Assembly: GCA_008933765.1 (NCBI GenBank)
Contig: WBUK01000004.1
Coordinates: forward strand, 1-64,000
DNA length: 64,000 bases
Origin: Ignavibacteriaceae bacterium
GTDB lineage: Bacteria; Bacteroidota; Ignavibacteria; Ignavibacteriales; Ignavibacteriaceae
Direction of reading: 5' to 3'
Made by a program: the position numbers and the translations under genes. Under the pieces are notes generated by a model. That model had not been told where the DNA came from and did not search any database. It was given only the letters and a program-made list of their open reading frames with translations. This document shows, piece after piece, positions 23,841-32,843 of the stretch (the first letter of the stretch is position 1; each line of letters opens with the position of its first letter).

Positions 23841-25289
23841 TTACTTCAGAAGCATCATCTTGCGGGTTTGTGTAAAGTTACCCGACTGGATAGTGTAGAG
23901 GTAAATTCCTGAAGGAAGTTTTGTAGCGTCGAAACTAACTTCGTAGCTTCCGGCAGATTTCTGAGCATCAACAAGAACGGCTACTTCCTGACCAACTGCG
24001 TTGTAAACAACCAATCTTACATTTCCGCTCTCAGGAATGCTGAAACGGATAGAAGTTGATGGGTTGAACGGGTTGGGATAGTTTTGGCTCATACTGAAAG
24101 TTGAAGGAACAGTATTGTCGATTTCTCTGACATCAGTTACAACATTAATAAGGTTCGATACAGTAATAACACCAAAAGTGTCAACTGCAGTAGCGCTTAC
24201 ATAGTTGATGTGCCAATCGAGCATGTGGTTTGAACCAACGCCGGCTTCGTTATCGTTTGAACCCTGGTTGTTATCCAAACCAAAGTTAATACCATACTTG
24301 TACTCAGTGTTCAAAGCAGTGTAAGCAGGGAATTGAATATCTTTCGAGAAGATCTTATCACCGGCTACTAAGTCACCGTGTGTGCCGTCATCAAAAAGTC
24401 TGATAACAACAGCAGAATCACTTGTGGGCCAACCGCCACCGGGCCAGCCGAGTGGTGAAGATGAACCGCAAATAATTGCATTATCAACGCTTGAGAACGG
24501 ACCAAGAGGGCCCGCAGCGTTGGTAGTGTTAACAGTGAACTTAATGGTGCAAGCTTGGTTGATAACATTCGACAGGTTACCATCGTTAAAGCTGCCTTCC
24601 TGAAGAACAAATCCGGTGTTGATATCATCTTGTGAAACATTGATCACCCTGTTGCTGCGGCTTTCCCAAACATTGGGTGTGTACCAATATTTATACTGAA
24701 CTTCCTCGCCAACAAAGGTTTCCCTGTTGATGGTTATTTCGTAAACATCAGGGTTTGCACTCGGGGTCATGATGTCCTGAAGTGAAGTCCATCCGTTGAA
24801 ACTACCGTTCACAGAAAGAGTGTCATTCGCGGGTGAGAATCTTCCCGAAAGTCTTTCAAGTTCCATATCAACTGAGAAAATGAACGGAATGGTAACAGAA
24901 GCCTGATATCCGTTGTTATCGAAATAAACAACATCGAGAACTGTCGGGTTACCGTCAATTGTTGCAGTTCTGTTGGCAACAGATTCCCAAACATCAGAAC
25001 CTGCAGAAGCATCTTTAAACATGAATTTATATTCAAAAGATGTGCCTGAAGCACCAACATTAGGAACCGTAACCACCCAGATCGAGTCGTTACCCGCAGG
25101 TTTTGGAATCGGATTATCTGTGCTCCAGCCGTTGAACGAGCCTCTTACATAAAGCGAATCAGCATTAGGATCAAAGTTTCCGAGTGAAACTTGTTTCCCC
25201 ATGTTGACCTTAAATGTAACCGCGTTCTGAGCAAAAGCCATCGATGCCATAGCTGTGAATACTACAACAGCCGTAAGGATTTTTTTCAT
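23841..25289 (-). CDS. Secreted T9SS protein with starch-binding-like domains
   Basis: 482-residue secreted protein. A signal peptide (MKKILTAVVVFTAMASMAFAQ) is followed by two similar domains of about 110 residues (near 25-130 and 135-245), each with 'LYVRGSFNGW' or 'LSVNGSFNGW' and 'YKYWYTPNVWESRSNR'-type strands, as in CBM20/CBM48-like carbohydrate-binding modules. A third region (about 250-385) has a similar 'CGSSSPLGWPGG' turn. The C-terminal 85 residues are a type IX sorting domain ('SQNYPNPFNPSTSIRFSIPESG ... GIYLYTIQSGNFTQTRKMMLLK'). No hydrolase motif is visible, so it may be a surface glycan-binding protein. ATG 25289 is chosen because GAGGAA precedes it. Confidence 0.85.
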   Translation of the reverse strand: MKKILTAVVVFTAMASMAFAQNAVTFKVNMGKQVSLGNFDPNADSLYVRGSFNGWSTDNPIPKPAGNDSIWVVTVPNVGASGTSFEYKFMFKDASAGSDVWESVANRTATIDGNPTVLDVVYFDNNGYQASVTIPFIFSVDMELERLSGRFSPANDTLSVNGSFNGWTSLQDIMTPSANPDVYEITINRETFVGEEVQYKYWYTPNVWESRSNRVINVSQDDINTGFVLQEGSFNDGNLSNVINQACTIKFTVNTTNAAGPLGPFSSVDNAIICGSSSPLGWPGGGWPTSDSAVVIRLFDDGTHGDLVAGDKIFSKDIQFPAYTALNTEYKYGINFGLDNNQGSNDNEAGVGSNHMLDWHINYVSATAVDTFGVITVSNLINVVTDVREIDNTVPSTFSMSQNYPNPFNPSTSIRFSIPESGNVRLVVYNAVGQEVAVLVDAQKSAGSYEVSFDATKLPSGIYLYTIQSGNFTQTRKMMLLK

Positions 25290-25353
25290 AGCATTTTTCC
25301 TCATTTTTTGTTTTTGAGATTCAAAGTTATTTATTGTTATTTATTGTTTTGTA

Positions 25354-26361
25354 CTAAAATTTAATACCTATTGAAAAATATTGCGTGTTTTGCAAAATGC
25401 CGAAATCCTGGTATGCGTAATCGAATGACAGACCAAGCCCCGGTGCGAAATCATAATTCAACCCGACGCCAAGCGTAAGCCCTTCTTCTGTATTGTTTAA
25501 GAAAAGGGATTTGTAGCCGCCCCGAACCGAAATCATGTTTTTATAAACCAACTCACCGCCAACATTGATGCTTTCGGAGTTATCACTCGGGTGAAGTGCA
25601 TCCAAACCCGCCGTGAAACGGAAGTCTGAGGTGTTCACTACATCCATCGCAACACCCACTCTGAAAGTAAGCGGCAGCGGGAAAGGGTCTGTTTTCAATT
25701 TAGCCAGTATCTGGTCGTTGTTTCCGAAACTTCCGGGATCGATGTCGTAAAGGACGAGAAGGTCTTTGCCGTCCATCGTCATATCGCCGCCAAAGTTGGA
25801 AATTGTGGCGCCGATTCTTAATCCGTAAATTTCAGAAAGGAACAAAACGCCGACATCAAAAGCAACCGTCGAAGCACTTGTGTTCCAAATTTTCTGCTGA
25901 ACATATTTAACCGTACCGCCAATCGAGAACCTGTCGGTAAGGTTCATCGAGTAGCTTAAACCCATTGCCATATCTTTGGCGCCGTAAGTAGCACCCGTTC
26001 CTTCAGGCTCCCGGATTGTAGTTATCTCGGTTTCGCCGTAATCAAGATAGGTTACACTTCCGCCGATGGTGCCCCAGTCACCCAGGCTGAGCATAGCAGC
26101 GGCATAGTTGAAGTTAATATCTGCAAACCACTTGGTGTGCGAAAAAGTAGCGGCACTTCCGCCCACGCGAGCTGCGCCCGCTGGGTTCCAGTATAGTGAG
26201 GTGATGTCGTTCGCAGTTGCGGTGAAAGCACCACCCATTCCAACGGCTCGGGGGCCTATTCCAATCGACAAGAACGGAGCAGCAGTAGAGCCGACCTTAG
26301 TCTGCCCGAATGCAACAGTGCCGGCAGCCATAAGAACGATAACAAAATATATCTTTTTCAT
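25354..26361 (-). CDS. PorV/PorQ-family outer-membrane barrel
   Basis: 335-residue FadL-like outer-membrane protein of the PorV/PorQ family. After a signal peptide (about 1-20) comes the family opening 'GSTAAPFLSIGIGPRAVGMGGAFTATANDITSLYWNPAGAA', followed by about 14 strands and an aromatic end (QYFSIGIKF). PorV-type proteins act as shuttles or receptors for cargo carrying type IX sorting domains. Two neighbours in the same operon carry such domains, so this barrel may handle them. ATG 26361 has GGAGAG about eight bases upstream. A TTG two codons earlier is an alternative. Confidence 0.85.
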   Translation of the reverse strand: MKKIYFVIVLMAAGTVAFGQTKVGSTAAPFLSIGIGPRAVGMGGAFTATANDITSLYWNPAGAARVGGSAATFSHTKWFADINFNYAAAMLSLGDWGTIGGSVTYLDYGETEITTIREPEGTGATYGAKDMAMGLSYSMNLTDRFSIGGTVKYVQQKIWNTSASTVAFDVGVLFLSEIYGLRIGATISNFGGDMTMDGKDLLVLYDIDPGSFGNNDQILAKLKTDPFPLPLTFRVGVAMDVVNTSDFRFTAGLDALHPSDNSESINVGGELVYKNMISVRGGYKSLFLNNTEEGLTLGVGLNYDFAPGLGLSFDYAYQDFGILQNTQYFSIGIKF

Positions 26362-26375
26362 TCTCAATCTCTCCG

Positions 26376-29300
26376 TTATTTAATTAAGGCAAACTTGCCG
26401 ATTTTTGTACCCACATTCGGAATTTCAACAGTATAGACATACATCCCGAACGCTGCATCTAAGTTTTCTTCAGTTCTCAGGTTCCAGTAAACATCACCTA
26501 CATAAAGGTTAGTTGCGTCCAAAGTTTTAACGAGTTCACCCTTCACCGTGAAAATTTTAATCACAGAGCCGGGCGGCACATGCGTGAACCTTATCTCTCT
26601 TTCACCGCGCCCGCTTGTTTGCGTGCTCAGCAACCTTGCCTCACCCTGGTGAGTAACAACATAGGGGTTAGGCACCACTTTAATCTTATCCATTTCGTTT
26701 GAAGCTTCAGCATTGTTAATAGCGCTCGCTTTCATACTAAAACGATACGAATCATCACTTGAGAATGGTTTTTTAGTGAATGCCTTCAGATAACCGGAAG
26801 TGGGAAGTGGTGCATTAGGTGCGTCCATAAAGATGTTAAGTCTCCAGGTTCTGAGTCTGTTTCCGTTAATTGTCTCTTTGAAATAGATATTATGTACCGT
26901 GCTTTGACTGCCTGTTCTGTAGTAAACATACGGTACTTCCGAATTATCCGCTACTCTTCTGATTTTGAAATTGGTATTTCTCGCAGGGAATCTGTTAGCA
27001 GCCGTTGGCGGCACTAATGTATCCGCAATCGACATTCCAAAAGTGGTATCGGCGCTAAATTCAACATAGTAATCATCACCCCAGATTGTACCCTGGTTTA
27101 AACCAACCGAGAAAGTAGCAAAAGTGAATTTAGGATGTGTAGCCGAACCATCACCCCGAGCAGAAGGAACAGTATCGTTCATGTTTGAATACCAGCCTGA
27201 TTTCAGAGTATCCAACTTAATGGCTTCATCATTTGCAATCTGCAGCCTGAAACCGTCAACTATTGGGGTTGAACCGCCAAAAATAGTTGACCGGTTAACA
27301 ACAGTATCACCGGTTGTAAGGTTAAGAATCGACCATGATTCTGTGTATTTCTGTAAAGAAGTATCAGCAAACACCAACCGGTATGTATAATCGGGTTTGA
27401 TTGCATTTTGGTCAATCACCTCAACGCGTACCTTGCCTGTTCCTCTCGGTTGATACTCCGGAGCCAACGCTTCTAAAGAAGCGTCTTCATAACCTATTGG
27501 GCGTGCACCCGGGGTGATATATCCCGTGTTGTCATCCGTGATTATTTCACCCGTGTTTGTGCGGAAGATATAGGTCGAGTTCTCACTCGGGAAAATGTTC
27601 GAGGGGGAGTCCCCGCGGTCATAAGCAGTTACTGCGTAGTAATAGGTAACACCCTTTGTTGCAGTAGAATCGATAAACCTGTTTGTTAAGCCTGTTGTAT
27701 CGTCACCAAGGTAATAGGTAACACCGCCGAGCTGCTCTAAAAGTTCAGGTCTTGGATAGAAGAACCCTTTAATACCGTTGCCTTTGATATCGTACTGTTT
27801 CAACGGTTTATTGAAGAAAAGCACGCCGTAAGCGTTGGTAATGGTTCTTGCATCGATAAAGCCGGCGTCGCTGGCGCGATAGATTTTATAGCCTTCAAAA
27901 TCCTTTGTTTTTGAAATAAAATCAATCGAATTTTCAACCGGTTTGGGGTCCCAATAAATAATTACTTTACCGTCATCCTGTGTGATGGTAATTTTTGGTT
28001 TCCGCGGAGGTTGCGGAAACTTATAGCCGGCATTGTAAATCTGCTGAACTATGTTCTTTTGGCGAACCACATCAGCATAATCCTGACCAAACAAAAGCGA
28101 AACGGAGAATCTTTCCGTTTTGTCAGGTGCCATCGGGAAGTAACCCGAAGCATAAATGAAGTCACCATCCATCGGTTGCGGCGGGATAACATCAAATCTT
28201 CCCGGATACATTCTCGTCCAAAGCAACTCATCCTGGCTTAAATCAGGCGAAGCTGAGTTTTCAAAAAAGTTGAACGAAGTAAGCCCGATTTGGTCGGATT
28301 CGTCAATATCAGTTCTGCCGAAGTTGGGTTCGCCCTGGTCCGGTCTGCCGTTGCCTTCGGTTCCGTCAGGATCAGGACCCGGGTAACCTTCATCGAAAGG
28401 TCCTAAACCATCCGTGCCCACATCATCCATGATGAACCCGGTGCCCGGGTCTTTAGCCACCCAGTTTCCGTTTTCATCGCCTGACCAGTGGGTAACCAAT
28501 GCGCTGCTTCCATCCGGTTTTTTAATCCAGGAAGTAACAATAGTTCCGGCGTCGTTATCACGGCGTTCATCAATCATCAGATCATTCACACCCTGCCCCG
28601 TTTTGTAATCTTTATACTTAAGCCCGGGTAAGCCTTTCAGCCTTCTGGCTTCGAAGTGTATTGCCTCGTTCTCGTCAATCAGACCGTCAAAATCGTTATC
28701 GTATCCGTCGTAAGCCGTTTCATCAGGGATCGAAACACCGTTCACGATTTCCTTAATATGCCCTTCCCTGAAGTAGGTTACACCGGCGGTGAAAGTGGTT
28801 GTATTGCCAAGGCTTGTAACAGTGTTTTCGCCCGGCTGAACGGTGAATTTTGTCCTTTCGTAGGTATTTGGGTCAATCAAAATCATGATATCGCCCGCGT
28901 TATATGTTAAGGAATCAAACGAAGCCTTTACAAAACGGGGCGAATTGGGGTCACCCGAGTCGTCGTCGTTATCTACTCCGTCAAACGGGTTACCGGGCGA
29001 TTCCAAGAAAGCGTAGCCGACATACCCGACTTTCTGCCCTTTGTTACCGATTCCGTCAGCATCCCACGAATATGTTATCCAGTTGTTAATATCAAACGAA
29101 CCGAGGTCATCCTGGCTGTCACCGTCACCACCGGCAAGAGTACCGACAACTGTTCCGAAGTCTGCTTTCCTGAAAACAGTAGTACCTTCGTTTTTAATGT
29201 CATAAAGCCAGAAGATACTGTTAGCCGCTAAGAAACTTGACCACTGGAAGCCCCTGACGCCCATCCTCAAGCCCATCCCTTTTCTTGAAGTGTCTCTGCT

Positions 29301-29888
29301 GTCGGGGAGGAAGTTACCGTTGAACTCATCATCCATGTTGTCATCAGCCCAGTAATAACTTTCCTGATCCGCCTGAATTATTCCGCGCCCGAAATAACCG
29401 TTCCATTGTGTTTTGCCGGTTACGGGGTCTTTCCAGGTAGGTTGGTCTGCCCAGCCACCAACGGGCCAGGAATCCGGCAGGTGCGACATAGCCACCGACT
29501 GCGAGGCAGGGTTAAGGTACCCGGGAACTGGGTTCCAACCCCAGAAATAGTTGTAGATCGGGTGCCTTTCGTCCATCTGCCCTCTCCGGGGTCCTCTGGA
29601 AATAGTAACCGAGTGTTTCACCTCCCCGAGATTATTGCTGAACTCAACCCCAATTAATGGAATAAGATCGCCGATGTAGTTTTCACCCGAGCCGAGGGGC
29701 CACTCACCGCGGATATCAACGCCTTGGTTGAACCCGGAAATCTGCCCGTCGTTGTAGAATGAAATACCCACACGGTTACCGGTGTGATAACCAATTCTTC
29801 TGAGATTAGGGTCACCTCTTTGCGCCAAAGCCTCACCGGCAAAGACAAAAAGAAGCAGTAATGAAATATTTATCAAATATCTGTTCAT
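26376..29888 (-). CDS. Large secreted T9SS protein with FnIII and Ca-binding-like repeats
   Basis: 1170-residue exported protein with a signal peptide (about 1-22, LFVFAGEALAQ). Aspartate-rich loops resemble thrombospondin-type-3 or dockerin-like calcium sites ('DGVDNDDDSGD' near residue 300, 'DGYDNDFDGLIDENEA' near 396). A fibronectin-III-like domain lies near 635-740 ('PPRKPKITITQDDGKVIIYWDP'). The C-terminus ('VVPNPYVVTHQGEARLL ... MYVYTVEIPNVGTKIGKFALIK') is a type IX-like sorting module. No enzymatic motif was recognised. It lies 14 bases after the TonB receptor gene and just before the PorV-like gene, so the three are probably one transcript. A large surface-layer or adhesive role is possible but unproven. 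Confidence 0.8.
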   Translation of the reverse strand: MNRYLINISLLLLFVFAGEALAQRGDPNLRRIGYHTGNRVGISFYNDGQISGFNQGVDIRGEWPLGSGENYIGDLIPLIGVEFSNNLGEVKHSVTISRGPRRGQMDERHPIYNYFWGWNPVPGYLNPASQSVAMSHLPDSWPVGGWADQPTWKDPVTGKTQWNGYFGRGIIQADQESYYWADDNMDDEFNGNFLPDSRDTSRKGMGLRMGVRGFQWSSFLAANSIFWLYDIKNEGTTVFRKADFGTVVGTLAGGDGDSQDDLGSFDINNWITYSWDADGIGNKGQKVGYVGYAFLESPGNPFDGVDNDDDSGDPNSPRFVKASFDSLTYNAGDIMILIDPNTYERTKFTVQPGENTVTSLGNTTTFTAGVTYFREGHIKEIVNGVSIPDETAYDGYDNDFDGLIDENEAIHFEARRLKGLPGLKYKDYKTGQGVNDLMIDERRDNDAGTIVTSWIKKPDGSSALVTHWSGDENGNWVAKDPGTGFIMDDVGTDGLGPFDEGYPGPDPDGTEGNGRPDQGEPNFGRTDIDESDQIGLTSFNFFENSASPDLSQDELLWTRMYPGRFDVIPPQPMDGDFIYASGYFPMAPDKTERFSVSLLFGQDYADVVRQKNIVQQIYNAGYKFPQPPRKPKITITQDDGKVIIYWDPKPVENSIDFISKTKDFEGYKIYRASDAGFIDARTITNAYGVLFFNKPLKQYDIKGNGIKGFFYPRPELLEQLGGVTYYLGDDTTGLTNRFIDSTATKGVTYYYAVTAYDRGDSPSNIFPSENSTYIFRTNTGEIITDDNTGYITPGARPIGYEDASLEALAPEYQPRGTGKVRVEVIDQNAIKPDYTYRLVFADTSLQKYTESWSILNLTTGDTVVNRSTIFGGSTPIVDGFRLQIANDEAIKLDTLKSGWYSNMNDTVPSARGDGSATHPKFTFATFSVGLNQGTIWGDDYYVEFSADTTFGMSIADTLVPPTAANRFPARNTNFKIRRVADNSEVPYVYYRTGSQSTVHNIYFKETINGNRLRTWRLNIFMDAPNAPLPTSGYLKAFTKKPFSSDDSYRFSMKASAINNAEASNEMDKIKVVPNPYVVTHQGEARLLSTQTSGRGEREIRFTHVPPGSVIKIFTVKGELVKTLDATNLYVGDVYWNLRTEENLDAAFGMYVYTVEIPNVGTKIGKFALIK

Positions 29889-29902
29889 ATACTCAAACCG
29901 TT

Positions 29903-32680
29903 TTAAAAATTATACGACAAACCGATTTCAACTCTGCGCGGTTCAGAGAAGAAGCCGGGGTTTTGATACAATTCCTCGAGCGTGTTGTAGTACATTCTCG
30001 GGTTGATCTTTCTTGCCTCAAGCAAACCGAATGTGAAGTACGGGTCGCCTGTGTCTGTGTAAAGCCCTCTTGGGTTATCGAGATCGAGCAGGTTGAACAC
30101 CCTTAAGAAAGCGGAGAACTTCTGCCCGGCAATCGAAAACTCTTTGTAAGCTCTTAGGTCGATGTTGAAAATATCGTTTTTGTAATCACTGTTTCTGGGG
30201 AAGGCATTCTGCGTTACCCGTGTGTTTTTGTTAACCGCCGGTGTGTAGGGCTGCCCTGTGAAAAAGTTAGAAATCAGCGAAATACCGAAATCATTCGGAA
30301 CGGAATATGTTACCGCTAAGTTGAATGTGTGGGTCTGATCCCAGTCCAAAGGTGCAATGAAAGTTTCAGGCGCCGCACCACCCAAAAGGGCATTTCGTGC
30401 ATCTGAAGGGTTCGAAGCGTTTCCTTTTGTTACCGAGAATGTGTAGTCAAGGTTAATTGAAAGCCCGTCACCAAACCTTTTTTCAAACTTTATAATGAAT
30501 CCTTTGGAGAAACCAAAGTCAGAATTTGCATACTGACTGTAGGTCGATTGTGTACCGAAGATCGAGACCTGGTCGGTTTGTGTACCGGTTAAATCTCTGA
30601 AATCTTCAAAGAAAAGGGTAACATCCATCGCCATGTCATCTGAAAGTTGCTGCTGCAGACCTATTTCACCTTTAACCGTTTTCTGCGGTCTCAGGTCTGC
30701 ATTTCCGAACAAGCCGACATTTCCCGACCCGTCATAAACTTCAAAATCGGGGTTTGTGTAAAGCATTTCGTAACTTGGCAACTGGAAAAAGTGCCCGTAA
30801 GAGAAGTGTATCACGCCTCTGGCAGTAATCGGGAATGCAATGCCGAGCCTCGGGCTGATCTGCGTTTTCATCGTTGCGTCTTTGTACCAGTAGCCTAATC
30901 TTTCTTCGTAAGTTTTTGCCCTGTTTTCAGGCTTTACGGGTTTTCTTATATCAGGATCGGTTGGATCTGTTAATACTCGTCCGTCAGGATTGAAAAGGTC
31001 GAACCTTAACCCCGCATTGAAAATCAGGTTAAAAGCTTCAAATTTTGACTGAATGTATGCTGAAAACTCCTGCGGTTTTCTTTTGTAAGTATCATGGTCG
31101 GTCGATGTTTCCGGTGGAATCATAACATTAAATGGTTTAACATCCACCCCGTTAACCGACATAGGTACCAAATTTATGTTTTCATAATAAATCTGGTGTT
31201 GTTTAGCGTCAACGCCAAATTTAACACTGACTTCTTTGTTAAATTGGGTTTCCCAATCCAGCTTCACAGAATAGGTTCCGGTGTTTCTGACGAATCTGCT
31301 GTAATCGGTTCCGCCAATGTCAAAAGAGTAAGGCGGGTTCTGTTTCAGCCTGTTATCAACATAAAGCGTCGGTCTTGCCGGATTGCCCGTATAAATATCT
31401 TCGTAGAGGTAGTGTCTGTAGTCTTTGAAAAAATATGAGAGATTTAAGGTGTAAAAAGAATTGTTGGAAACCGCATGGTTGATGCTGAGAGTGTTGCTCA
31501 CACCCTGTCTGAATCGTTGCAAGTTATTATCAGGAGTTAACCTCGGCGCACCGTCAAAATAGTTTTGTTTATCATAAAGATAGCTGAACCTTACGGTAAA
31601 ACCGGCAAACATCCTGTAAGTAAGCTTCCCCTGCGCAAAATATCTCGTGTTCTCGTTCATCGGTACGAAAGCACCGTCACCGCGGGGACCACTCAATGGG
31701 GTTAAAGCGGTATCTGCGCCGTCAGCAATAAAATACGACTGGTTAGAAGCGTTTTCTCTCGAAATATCGGTTGTTAAGAAGGTTCTTTTCCCGTAGTAGT
31801 ATCCTTCATTATAATAGTATCTTCCGTTTGCGAAGAAAAACAGTTTATCCTTAAGAATTGCGCCGCTGAGGCTTCCGTCGATATTACGAACCGAAAGTGG
31901 GTTAACAGAGTTAATGTTCCAGAAGATGTTATCTTTGTTGGAAAGATAATCACCGCCATAGAACGAAAGCGATCCGTTAAAATCGTTGTTACCGTCTTTA
32001 GTTACGATATTCACCACACCCGACATAGCCTGCCCGAACTCAGCATTAAAAGCTCCTGAGATAACCTGAAGCTCTTTAACTGAATTGGTGCCCACATCTA
32101 CAACATTGCTGTTATCATAAGCATCGGTTACCGGCACACCATCCACCTGAAAGACCACCTGGCCACCCCGCCCGCCGCGCATGTGAAGCTCGCCACCTCC
32201 ACCGACAACCACGCCGGCCTGCAGCTGCAACACATCAGATATATCAGTAACGGGCAACTCTGAAATTAACTCGTCACCTACTATCGAGGTTGAAGCAGTG
32301 ATATCTTTGTTGATAAGAGGTTTTTCCGCCACTACCACCACTTCTTCCGTTTGAAATGAAGAGGGCACAATGGCGAAATCTAATGTAGTGGTAAGCCCCG
32401 AAGCCACCTGAATGTTTTCTACAGTGTAGTTATTGTAACCGGTCATAGAAGCCCGGATTTTGTAGGTTCCCGGCGGAACATTTATTATCACATAATCACC
32501 GTCCAGATTAGTAGCTGCACCCAGATTAGTACCAAGCAAAATAACATTCGCAAAGGGTAAGGTCTCTTTTGTCTGGGAATCTATAACTCTGCCGGCGATC
32601 TTTCCCGTCTGAGCCATTAAACTTGTAGGCAACAGCAGAAACGAAAGGATTAAGGCATACAGTAACGGACGATACCTCAT
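29903..32680 (-). CDS. TonB-dependent receptor with carboxypeptidase-like regulatory domain
   Basis: 925-residue outer-membrane receptor. It has a signal peptide (about 1-23), a carboxypeptidase-D-regulatory-like domain (about 25-110, 'GKIAGRVIDSQTKETLPFANVILLGT') and a plug (about 120-240, 'GGELHMRGGRGGQVVFQVDGVPVTDAYDN', ending in VVNIVTKDG). The large beta-barrel ends with a C-terminal phenylalanine (RRVEIGLSYNF). Such receptors import large or scarce substrates with TonB energy, but in this group some act with secreted partners. GGAGG lies eight bases before the ATG. It leads the four-gene cluster down to 23841. Confidence 0.9.
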   Translation of the reverse strand: MRYRPLLYALILSFLLLPTSLMAQTGKIAGRVIDSQTKETLPFANVILLGTNLGAATNLDGDYVIINVPPGTYKIRASMTGYNNYTVENIQVASGLTTTLDFAIVPSSFQTEEVVVVAEKPLINKDITASTSIVGDELISELPVTDISDVLQLQAGVVVGGGGELHMRGGRGGQVVFQVDGVPVTDAYDNSNVVDVGTNSVKELQVISGAFNAEFGQAMSGVVNIVTKDGNNDFNGSLSFYGGDYLSNKDNIFWNINSVNPLSVRNIDGSLSGAILKDKLFFFANGRYYYNEGYYYGKRTFLTTDISRENASNQSYFIADGADTALTPLSGPRGDGAFVPMNENTRYFAQGKLTYRMFAGFTVRFSYLYDKQNYFDGAPRLTPDNNLQRFRQGVSNTLSINHAVSNNSFYTLNLSYFFKDYRHYLYEDIYTGNPARPTLYVDNRLKQNPPYSFDIGGTDYSRFVRNTGTYSVKLDWETQFNKEVSVKFGVDAKQHQIYYENINLVPMSVNGVDVKPFNVMIPPETSTDHDTYKRKPQEFSAYIQSKFEAFNLIFNAGLRFDLFNPDGRVLTDPTDPDIRKPVKPENRAKTYEERLGYWYKDATMKTQISPRLGIAFPITARGVIHFSYGHFFQLPSYEMLYTNPDFEVYDGSGNVGLFGNADLRPQKTVKGEIGLQQQLSDDMAMDVTLFFEDFRDLTGTQTDQVSIFGTQSTYSQYANSDFGFSKGFIIKFEKRFGDGLSINLDYTFSVTKGNASNPSDARNALLGGAAPETFIAPLDWDQTHTFNLAVTYSVPNDFGISLISNFFTGQPYTPAVNKNTRVTQNAFPRNSDYKNDIFNIDLRAYKEFSIAGQKFSAFLRVFNLLDLDNPRGLYTDTGDPYFTFGLLEARKINPRMYYNTLEELYQNPGFFSEPRRVEIGLSYNF

Positions 32681-32843
32681 TAAAGCCTCCGACTAACTCT
32701 ATCTTTTTTGTTTTTGAAACTTTATAAATTTTCCGGCCTTTAAAATACCCCTTTTCTTTCAGAATATCAAAGTTTATTTTGAGAATTAAGGCTTATTATC
32801 ACCATTTTGTCTAATTTTACCTTAGACAAATATTTACTAAAAC

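Noticed and set aside
25322..25329. TAACTTTG as a promoter -7 element for the starch-binding gene
   Set aside because: The -7 motif matches, but no TTTG or TTG lies 17-23 bases upstream, and the gene is probably read from the cluster promoter.
23841..32680. Polysaccharide-utilisation locus (SusCD type)
   Set aside because: There is no SusD-like gene and no glycoside hydrolase. The TonB receptor lacks the neighbours that define such loci.
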